DNA of 7,271 nucleotides from an uncultured Bacteroidota bacterium (GTDB lineage Bacteria; Bacteroidota; Bacteroidia; Chitinophagales; Chitinophagaceae). Made by a program: the position numbers and the translations under genes. Below are positions 1-5,155 of the stretch, piece after piece (the first letter of the stretch is position 1; each line of letters begins with the position of its first letter). Where the stretch lies: the NCBI GenBank assembly GCA_903912435.1, contig CAIWHI010000945.1, forward strand, positions 1 through 7,271, written 5' to 3'. Below the pieces are notes generated by a model. The model saw only the letters and a program-made list of their open reading frames with translations, did no database searches and was not told where the DNA came from.

Positions 1-323
1 GAATGTTAAGGGCAGGCATGAGTTGCAACGTAAGGGTTCGGAATACAGATACTACTAACCAACTAATGATTCCCGGCAGGGCCATAGTGGAGCAAATGGG
101 CGAATACTTTGTGTATGTGGCCAAGGATACCCTTATCCCCTCCCCCGATACTACTATAAAGGTGACCCATTCAGCACTCCATTCGCTACAAAAGAAGGTT
201 ATGCTTGGTCAAACAATTAATGATAAGGTAATTGTAAAATCGGGCTTGCAAGCTGGTGACAGTATAGTGGTGGAAGGCGTGCAAAAAATTCGTGATGGAT
301 CGTTGATAAAGACGGGAAAATAA
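1..323 (+). CDS. RND efflux periplasmic adaptor subunit (AcrA/MexA family), C-terminal fragment
   Basis: The frame is open from the window edge, so the true start lies upstream and the Met at base 3 is almost certainly internal. The visible 106 residues match the C-terminal end of HlyD/AcrA-type membrane fusion proteins. A 'LRAGMSCNVRV' segment corresponds to the 'L.PGM.V.V' strand of the beta-barrel domain. It is followed by 'IPGRAIV' (AcrA 'VPQQGV') and a membrane-proximal segment ending 'VKSGLQAGDSIVVEGVQKIRDG', the usual 'GLKAGDRVV..GLQKVRPG' signature. By family, such adaptors are periplasmic, often lipid-anchored, and bridge an inner-membrane RND pump to a TolC-like channel. The next gene on the same strand is an RND pump, which supports the call. 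The adaptor ends in TAA followed by a 351-bp repeat-rich spacer, longer than usual between adaptor and pump genes. The specific substrate cannot be inferred. Confidence 0.93.
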   Translation, partial: MLRAGMSCNVRVRNTDTTNQLMIPGRAIVEQMGEYFVYVAKDTLIPSPDTTIKVTHSALHSLQKKVMLGQTINDKVIVKSGLQAGDSIVVEGVQKIRDGSLIKTGK

Positions 324-668
324 GGTAAAAGTTAAAGGTTAAATGTTAAAACGTACTAATTGTAAAAGGCTAAAGTTAAAAGTTAAAACACTTTTAGGTT
401 AAAAGTTTAAGGTTAAAAGTTAAAACACTGTTGCCTGATAATTCGAAGTTCTAAAACAATAGTTCTTACTCTTAACAAACGATTTTTTGATTTGTATAAA
501 AATGGATTAACTTATATTTTACCATTAATGCGTTTGCGTTTTTTTTCCTTTATGACTTTTTCCCTTATTACGTTTTAACTTTTGACTTTTACCATAAACT
601 CGTTTTAACTTTTAGCCTTTAACTTTTACCTTATACCGTTTTCTCTTTTACCTTTTGACTTTTGACTT
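324..668. repeat. Inverted arrays of GTTAAAAG-like short repeats in the adaptor-pump spacer
   Basis: The spacer contains two oppositely oriented low-complexity arrays around a non-repetitive core (about 430-570). The left array (324-429) is built from GTTAAAAG/GGTTAAA units and includes an exact 18-bp direct repeat at 375-392 and 412-429. The right array (571-668) carries the complementary CTTTTAAC/CTTTTGAC units, with the 13-mer CGTTTTAACTTTT at 571-583 and 601-613, a 30-bp period. The outermost pairing is strong: 324-353 is the reverse complement of 601-630 at 28 of 30 positions, and one of the two mismatches would be a G-U pair in RNA. A transcript running from the adaptor into the pump could therefore fold into a long A/U-rich stem. 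From memory, such filler is common between genes in Bacteroidota; its function is unknown. Confidence 0.85.
491..520 (+). promoter_or_regulatory. Weak Bacteroidota-type promoter candidate upstream of the pump
   Basis: TTTG at 491-494 and TATATTTT at 513-520 are 18 bases apart. They resemble the Bacteroidota -33 (TTTG) and -7 (TAnnTTTG) boxes, with one mismatch in the -7 box. The pair lies in the non-repetitive core between the two repeat arrays, about 155 bases before the pump start, so it could give the pump its own transcript. In A/T-rich sequence such matches occur by chance, so this is only a candidate. Confidence 0.25.
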
Positions 669-674
669 AAAAAA

Positions 675-3600
675 ATGATAGCAAATACATTCATAAGACG
701 GCCGGTAACTGCCATAGTAATATCAATAGTACTGGTGTTGGTGGGTACTATTTGTATTATGAACCTGTCGGTAGGCCAATACCCCGAGATTACCCCGCCA
801 ATAGTGCAGGTTACCGGGCAGTATAGCGGGGCTGATGCACTTACAGTGGAACAAACCATGGCCACACCTGTGGAGGCCCAGATAAATGGGTCGCCGGGTA
901 TGCGCTACCTGCAAAGTAATAGTACCAGCAATGGGGCAATGACCATTAATGCCACATTCGACATTGGTACCAATATTGACATAGCCACGCTGGATGTACA
1001 AAACAGGGTAAGTATTGCCACTCCGCAATTGCCCGATGTGGTGAAAAGATTGGGATTAACAGTTAGAAAGCGTAACCCCACCATATTGATGCTGGCAGCC
1101 CTGTACTCACCTAATGGCACCCATAACGTAACATTTGTAGATAATTACACCAATATATTCATTAGGGATGCCCTTTTACGTGTAAAGGGAGTTGGGGATA
1201 TTGTAACAAGAACCGATGATTTCAGTATGCGTGTATGGCTGAAACCCGACAAACTTGCTGAATATGGATTGACAACCGGAGATATTAACAGTGCCCTGCA
1301 AGAACAAAATGTGCAAGTAGCAGCAGGCTCAGTAGGTGTGCCACCCCAAACTAAAGACCAGGCATTTGAGTATAGCCTGGTAGTAAATGGGAGACTGTCA
1401 ACGGCAGCTGAATTTGAAAATATTATTGTGAAAAGCGACCCTGCCAAGGGTGCCCTTGTCTACCTAAAAGACGTTGCAAGGTTGGAATTGGGTAAGTTTT
1501 CCTATGCAAGCAATTCGTTTGTAGATGGCAAGAGGGCTTCTTACCTGCTGGTTTACCAGGCACCGGGTAGCAATGCCTTATCAACCGCCGAGGGTATCTA
1601 TGCCAAACTGGAAGAATTGAAAAAAACCTTCCCTAAAGATATTGACTACTATGTGCCATTTGAGAATGTAACAGTGGTTAAGGTATCTATGGAGGAGGTA
1701 ATTATCACTCTTTTGGAAGCATTGGGACTGGTAGCTATAGTGGTGTTCCTGTTCCTCCAAAACTGGCGTGCCACACTTATTCCCATCCTGGCAATACCGG
1801 TTTCCATTGTTGGTACATTTATTTTCTTCATTCCATTGGGCTTTACTGTCAATACCCTCACCATGTTTGGTTTCGTATTGGCAATTGGTATTGTGGTAGA
1901 TGATGCGATAATAGTGGTGGAGGCCACCCAGCACTATATGGACCATATGAAAATGAGTGCCAGGGAGGCCGCCTATAAGGCTATGCAGGACATTTCAGGC
2001 CCTGTGGTGGCTATTGCATTGATATTGGCAGCGGTATTTGTTCCGGTAGGGTTTATTCCGGGCATTGTGGGTAGGCTTTATCAGCAATTTGCAATTACCA
2101 TAGCCATATCGGTGGTATTATCAGCATTTATTGCTTTGAGTTTAACACCTGCGCTATGTACCCTACTTTTAAAACCCAGCGAAATCAATAAGGATGCTAA
2201 GGGCCTGAATAAATGGTTTTACAATTTCAATGCGTGGTTCGAAAGGCTAACCGGTAGTTATGGTAATGCAGTGCATAAATGGATAAAGGCTTCGAAACTG
2301 GTGGTTATTCTCCTTATATGTATAGGTGTGGCTACTGTGATGCTATTCAAAAGTAAACCAACAGGTTTTATACCACTGGAAGATGAGGGTAAGATGTATA
2401 TTACTTTTGAACTACCCGAGGCGGCATCAACTACCCGCTCAATGGAGGTGCTGAATAAGCTAATGCAGGTAGTGCAGGAAACACCAGGAGTAGGGCATTT
2501 TGCTGCCTTGGGCGGGCTGAATGTAGTGAACTTCTCTACAAAATCGAATAGTGGCACCATATTCTGCTCACTAAAACCATGGGATGAGCGCAAAAATCCA
2601 GCCGAACAAGTGCCGGGTATAATTGATGTGCTAAAGAAACGGATTGCAGATGCAGGCCTCAATCAGGCCAATGTAAAAGTGATACCTCCACCACCCATAC
2701 CCGGTGTGGGCCAAACTGCAGGATTCAGTGTGCAGATAGAGCAAAGGCAGACTACGGATAATGTATTGGCGTTTGAAAAGGTGGTCAATAAATTTGTGGC
2801 CGAAGCCAATAAGCACCCTGCAATAGGTAGTGCATTTAGTTTCTATAGCGCCCATACCCCGTCCTACAGTGTTACTGTGGATAGGGAGAAATGCAAAAAA
2901 CTAGGGGTATCTATTGCTGATGTGTTTAATGCCATACAGACCTATATGGGTAGCTTTTATGTAAATGATATCTCCATCTACAACCGTAACTTTAAGGTAA
3001 TGGTGCAGGCTGATACCAGCTACCGAACCATGATATCTGATATGGACAAGTATTATGTGCGCAACCAGAGTGGGCAAATGCTGCCATTAGGTACATTGAT
3101 TAACTACAAACCGGTAGAAACAGCACCCCTTATCTCCCACTTTAATATCTTCAGGTCGGCAGAGGTGAATGGTAGTCCTAAACCAGGCTTTAGTTCGGGC
3201 CAGGCATTAGATGCATTGAGGGAAGTGGCGGCCAAAACCCTGCCCGAAGGTTATGGATATGAGTTTTCAGGGCTTAGCTATGAGGAAGTGCAAGCCGGGT
3301 CCAAGACTATTTATATATTCATGTTGTCGATAGTCTTTGTATTCCTATTCCTGGCGGCACTTTATGAATCGTGGTCAGTACCCTTCTCGGTATTACTGGC
3401 AGTGCCTGTGGGTGCGTTTGGAGCAATTCTTACCCTCACATTGATACCGTCACTTACCGATAACGTGTATGCACAGATAGGATTAATCACCCTAATAGGT
3501 CTGGCAGCAAAAAATGCTATCCTCATAGTGGAGTTCGCAAAAGAACGTGTGGATCAAGGCGAAGAACTGATACAGGCAACCCTTGATGCAGTAAGACTAC

Positions 3601-3914
3601 GTCTGCGCCCTATATTGATGACCTCTCTGGCATTTATATTCGGAGTGCTACCGCTATTATTGGCTACGGGTGCAGGTGCCGTAGCAAGGCGCACCATTGG
3701 GTTCACCGTGTTTGGTGGTATGCTGGCAGCTACTTCATTGGCAATATTTATAGTACCGGTGCTGTTTGTGCTGATATCAAAGCTATCCTACGGTAAGAAA
3801 CGCCTAGAATACTTGAGGGAGCACCGAGCAGAACTGCATGAAAGGCAAATGAAAATAAACAGCAATAAATCAGACCCGGGATTAGAATTCGACTTGCATA
3901 AGGAGAAGGACTAG
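675..3914 (+). CDS. RND multidrug efflux pump, inner-membrane subunit (AcrB/MexB, HAE1 family)
   Basis: This complete 1079-residue protein is close to the ~1050 residues usual for AcrB homologues. By family it is a homotrimeric proton/drug antiporter of the inner membrane that passes hydrophobic compounds to an adaptor and outer-membrane channel. The layout is typical. The N-terminus 'MIANTFIRRPVTAIVIS' leads into TM1, followed by a large periplasmic porter/docking loop (about 30-335) containing 'QEQNVQVAAGSVG' near 210-221, matching AcrB 'QN.QVAAG'. A TM block from about 343 contains 'GIVVDDAIIVVE' with proton-relay D409 and D410. TM7 is near 542-558, a second periplasmic loop runs to about 878, and the C-terminal TM block carries 'GLAAKNAILIVEFAKE' with K946, equivalent to AcrB K940. 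A charged cytoplasmic tail of about 44 residues ends the protein. The ATG start follows TTAAAAAA without a Shine-Dalgarno, as is normal in Bacteroidota, and aligns with the AcrB N-terminus. It follows the adaptor on the same strand and is closed by a terminator, with no outer-membrane factor gene after it. Confidence 0.97.
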   Translation: MIANTFIRRPVTAIVISIVLVLVGTICIMNLSVGQYPEITPPIVQVTGQYSGADALTVEQTMATPVEAQINGSPGMRYLQSNSTSNGAMTINATFDIGTNIDIATLDVQNRVSIATPQLPDVVKRLGLTVRKRNPTILMLAALYSPNGTHNVTFVDNYTNIFIRDALLRVKGVGDIVTRTDDFSMRVWLKPDKLAEYGLTTGDINSALQEQNVQVAAGSVGVPPQTKDQAFEYSLVVNGRLSTAAEFENIIVKSDPAKGALVYLKDVARLELGKFSYASNSFVDGKRASYLLVYQAPGSNALSTAEGIYAKLEELKKTFPKDIDYYVPFENVTVVKVSMEEVIITLLEALGLVAIVVFLFLQNWRATLIPILAIPVSIVGTFIFFIPLGFTVNTLTMFGFVLAIGIVVDDAIIVVEATQHYMDHMKMSAREAAYKAMQDISGPVVAIALILAAVFVPVGFIPGIVGRLYQQFAITIAISVVLSAFIALSLTPALCTLLLKPSEINKDAKGLNKWFYNFNAWFERLTGSYGNAVHKWIKASKLVVILLICIGVATVMLFKSKPTGFIPLEDEGKMYITFELPEAASTTRSMEVLNKLMQVVQETPGVGHFAALGGLNVVNFSTKSNSGTIFCSLKPWDERKNPAEQVPGIIDVLKKRIADAGLNQANVKVIPPPPIPGVGQTAGFSVQIEQRQTTDNVLAFEKVVNKFVAEANKHPAIGSAFSFYSAHTPSYSVTVDREKCKKLGVSIADVFNAIQTYMGSFYVNDISIYNRNFKVMVQADTSYRTMISDMDKYYVRNQSGQMLPLGTLINYKPVETAPLISHFNIFRSAEVNGSPKPGFSSGQALDALREVAAKTLPEGYGYEFSGLSYEEVQAGSKTIYIFMLSIVFVFLFLAALYESWSVPFSVLLAVPVGAFGAILTLTLIPSLTDNVYAQIGLITLIGLAAKNAILIVEFAKERVDQGEELIQATLDAVRLRLRPILMTSLAFIFGVLPLLLATGAGAVARRTIGFTVFGGMLAATSLAIFIVPVLFVLISKLSYGKKRLEYLREHRAELHERQMKINSNKSDPGLEFDLHKEKD

Positions 3915-3936
3915 GTTAAATTTTAAACAATAAAAT

Positions 3937-3985
3937 GCCCCAAAACATAATTCTGTTAAAGAGTAATGTTTTGGGGCTATTTTTT
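3937..3985 (+). terminator. Intrinsic (Rho-independent) terminator after the efflux pump
   Basis: A perfect 12-bp stem pairs GCCCCAAAACAT (3937-3948) with ATGTTTTGGGGC (3966-3977) around a 17-base loop, followed by TATTTTTT (3978-3985). It lies 22 bases after the pump stop codon and should end the efflux transcript. On the opposite strand the stem is preceded by only a short A/T stretch, so it is less convincing as a bidirectional terminator. Confidence 0.9.
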
Positions 3986-4000
3986 AATACTCAAGTATTA
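3985..4000. repeat. 16-bp palindrome directly downstream of the terminator
   Basis: TAATACT (3985-3991) and AGTATTA (3994-4000) are perfect inverted arms around a CA centre. The palindrome begins at the last T of the terminator T-tract. It could be a protein-binding site, part of an extended terminator structure or chance in A/T-rich DNA. No neighbouring start codon makes it an obvious operator. Confidence 0.5.
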
Positions 4001-4039
4001 TCAAAAAGCTTAAAAATGTTTAAAAGCCCAAAATCCTTG

Positions 4040-4135
4040 AAGCGGCAATTCCCCCTTTGTGAGGTGGCCTTTTGCGTTCGGGAAGGGGGTTAGGGGGATG
4101 CCCCTTTTTAGCAAATTTGAGACCGCTTTTTTTTT
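4040..4135. repeat. Hairpin-forming CCCCC/GGGGG intergenic repeat with terminal T9 run
   Basis: The outer arms AAGCGG (4040-4045) and CCGCTT (4123-4128) pair. Inside, GGCAATTCCCCC (4044-4055) can pair with GGGGGATGCC (4093-4102) with a two-base bulge. Alternatively CCCCCTT (4051-4057) pairs with AAGGGGG (4083-4089). Nine Ts (4127-4135) follow the outer arm, so on the + strand the unit could also act as a terminator. From memory, the GGGGGTTAGGGGGAT core resembles a dispersed repeat common between genes in many Bacteroidota genomes; the copy number here is not testable from one window. It abuts the stop codon of the small - strand gene at 4134. A short frame through it on the - strand gives a 'GIPLTPFPNAKG'-like peptide, which I judge to be translated repeat, not a protein. 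Confidence 0.7.
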
Positions 4136-4343
4136 AATAATGCCACCCCTTAATGTTCTTGATATTAAGGATAGAGGTATTGTGCAGGTTGAGGATATCA
4201 TTAAACTCGCGCCATGACTCATCCTTATAACTATAGTAGCCCAGGCAGGTTTTGCCTGAAAGCATATGAATCCTAATCCATTTGCTGTTGTTTGAATTAG
4301 GGAATTTCTCTGGCATTATATTCACTTTCTTCAGTAAGTCCAT
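4134..4343 (-). CDS. Hypothetical protein, 69 residues
   Basis: I do not recognise this family. The product is small and polar, with no signal peptide, membrane segment or cysteine cluster. It is rich in aromatics and Asn/Lys, with a 'GYYSYKDESW' segment and a C-terminal 'GWHY', suggesting a compact beta-containing domain. Codons are mixed and sensible and the composition is protein-like, which favours a real gene over a chance frame. The ATG at 4343 is the longest start; Met10 (4316) is an alternative. No Shine-Dalgarno is visible. It lies 117 bases downstream of the toxin stop on the same strand and could be read from the toxin-antitoxin promoter, but an untranslated gap and a palindrome (4356-4370) separate them. 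Its stop codon overlaps the T-run of the adjacent repeat. A link to the toxin-antitoxin module is speculative. Confidence 0.55.
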   Translation of the reverse strand: MDLLKKVNIMPEKFPNSNNSKWIRIHMLSGKTCLGYYSYKDESWREFNDILNLHNTSILNIKNIKGWHY

Positions 4344-4355
4344 TATAAATTTTAT

Positions 4356-4370
4356 TAAGGCAATGCCTTA
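4356..4370. promoter_or_regulatory. 15-bp palindrome upstream of the small hypothetical gene (possible operator)
   Basis: TAAGGCA and TGCCTTA are perfect 7-bp inverted arms around one central A. The palindrome lies 12 bases upstream of the ATG at 4343 on the - strand, where a repressor site or a leader hairpin could act. There is no independent evidence for binding, and no good promoter match was found just upstream. Confidence 0.35.
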
Positions 4371-4460
4371 GTTTTACGAATTGGCAAAAGGTACGCCTAT
4401 TAATCCGCAATTCTATATATTTGTTTTATTATGTTTGAGAAGGAGATTAGAAAGGAGTGA

Positions 4461-4715
4461 TTAGTAATGGAATCTACATTGGACAATTACTAACTGATTG
4501 CCTATAACTTTATATACAAGACGATGTTCATCAGTTATTCTACGTGACCAATATCCCCTTAGATTATCTTTCAATAATTCAGGCTTACCAATGCCTGAAA
4601 ATGGCGAACGCAAACAATCTTTAATCAATTCATTCACCCTTTTCAATACCTGCTTATCTGCCTGCTGCCAATAAAGATAATCTTCCCTTGCCCTAATATT
4701 CCAGGTGAGTTCCAT
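4461..4715 (-). CDS. yoeB: YoeB-family (Txe/YoeB, RelE superfamily) mRNA-cleaving toxin
   Basis: At 84 residues this is exactly the length of E. coli YoeB and is recognisably similar to it along the whole chain, for example 'DYLYWQ', 'NELIKD', 'GKPE.LK.NL.G.WSRRIT.EHRLVY' and the C-terminal 'CRFHY'. By family, YoeB is a ribosome-dependent endoribonuclease that cuts mRNA in the A site and inhibits translation initiation. Residues used for catalysis in E. coli YoeB are present at the same positions: E46, R65, H83 and the C-terminal Y84, with R59 also kept. The toxin therefore looks active rather than decayed. Its ATG overlaps the antitoxin stop by one base (TAATG), implying translational coupling in the order antitoxin then toxin. 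The 117-base gap downstream leads to an unrecognised small gene on the same strand. Confidence 0.95.
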   Translation of the reverse strand: MELTWNIRAREDYLYWQQADKQVLKRVNELIKDCLRSPFSGIGKPELLKDNLRGYWSRRITDEHRLVYKVIGNQLVIVQCRFHY

Positions 4716-4969
4716 TATCCCTCAATTAAGCTATGTGTTACAAAATCCCCCTCATCTGTATCCTTAATCGCATCAAGCAGCCTTTTTTGATTATTTGGAG
4801 TACTCATAAGGTATTTTGTTTCCTGCCATGAGTTGTATTCATCTAATGAAACAACAACAACATTCTTATTATGAGCCCTTGAAACGATTACTGTTTCTGC
4901 ATCATCCCATATCTTATCTAGGTTTTCCTTAAGATTCTTCCTGAAATCGGAATAATTTAGCACTATCAT
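4715..4969 (-). CDS. yefM: YefM-family (Phd/YefM) antitoxin and autorepressor
   Basis: This 84-residue protein matches YefM/Phd antitoxins. The N-terminal DNA-binding and dimerisation half contains 'NYSDFRKNL' (E. coli 'SYSEARQNL') and 'VIVSR'. A 'SLDEYNSWQETKYLM' helix corresponds to 'SLEEYNSLEETAYLL' in E. coli YefM. The C-terminal third is acidic and expected to be flexible; in this family it wraps the toxin. R10 and R31, recalled as DNA-contacting residues of E. coli YefM, are at the same positions. By family it neutralises YoeB by direct binding, is degraded by Lon-type proteases, and represses its own operon with YoeB as co-repressor. The start at 4969 has no Shine-Dalgarno and follows a predicted leader of only about 10 bases. 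A TGTACA-like operator overlapping the -7 box sits directly upstream, consistent with autoregulation. Confidence 0.93.
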   Translation of the reverse strand: MIVLNYSDFRKNLKENLDKIWDDAETVIVSRAHNKNVVVVSLDEYNSWQETKYLMSTPNNQKRLLDAIKDTDEGDFVTHSLIEG

Positions 4970-4980
4970 AATATCATTTT

Positions 4981-5000
4981 AAGTACAAAATTACGTACAA
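4981..5000 (-). promoter_or_regulatory. YefM-YoeB-like operator: paired TGTACA-type sites 12 bp apart
   Basis: Two GTAC cores lie at 4983-4986 and 4995-4998, exactly 12 bp apart centre to centre. On the - strand they read TTGTACT and TTGTACG, each matching five of six bases of the TGTACA core known from the E. coli yefM-yoeB operator. I recall that operator as having long and short palindromes 12 bp apart. The sites are 14-29 bases upstream of the antitoxin ATG and flank its predicted -7 box, so binding should block transcription initiation. Confidence 0.7.
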
Positions 5001-5018
5001 TTTTTTGATTTTTTCAAA
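4986..5018 (-). promoter_or_regulatory. Bacteroidota-type promoter for the yefM-yoeB operon
   Basis: On the - strand TAATTTTG (4993-4986) is an exact match to the TAnnTTTG -7 box. TTTG (5018-5015) is a -33 box 21 bases upstream, slightly wider than the usual ~19-20. The -7 box lies between the two GTAC operator cores. Transcription would start near 4980, leaving a leader of about 10 bases before the antitoxin ATG. Confidence 0.6.
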
Positions 5019-5118
5019 AATATTTGATCCCTATATTTTACACTGAATGTTCCTTTAATTTTCATTACCGCCCCTTTAACAACAAATATACCCCACCCGT
5101 TTTTCATATAAATGTTAA

Positions 5119-5150
5119 TCTGAAATTTAGGTGCAGTTTAATTAAATTTG
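5119..5150 (+). promoter_or_regulatory. Bacteroidota-type promoter for the ligase-YfhO gene, possibly leaderless
   Basis: TAAATTTG (5143-5150) matches the TAnnTTTG -7 consensus exactly. A TCTG at 5119-5122, 20 bases upstream, is a one-mismatch -33 box. The -7 box ends only five bases before the ATG at 5156, so transcription would start at or next to the start codon, giving a leaderless or nearly leaderless mRNA unless translation starts further in. The 5040-5118 stretch before it holds nothing else I can identify. Confidence 0.5.
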
Positions 5151-5155
5151 CGCAC

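Noticed and set aside
324..668. CRISPR array
   Set aside because: The repeats are short, degenerate, of low complexity and partly inverted. There are no uniform spacers of unique sequence and no cas genes.
626..2855. Several - strand open frames of 70-134 codons overlapping the pump gene
   Set aside because: They lie antisense to a clearly recognised 1079-residue RND pump, show no recognisable domains and have shadow-like composition.
4010..4222. A 70-codon - strand frame through the CCCCC/GGGGG repeat
   Set aside because: Much of it is the translated hairpin repeat ('GIPLTPFPNAKG'-like), and it overlaps the more convincing 69-residue gene in another frame.
4376..4420. A promoter for the small - strand gene based on a TACCTTTT element
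   Set aside because: The -7 match is imperfect and no TTTG lies at suitable spacing upstream.
3985..5040. A mobile element or insertion sequence carrying the toxin-antitoxin genes
   Set aside because: No transposase, integrase, terminal inverted repeats or target duplications could be seen at the borders.
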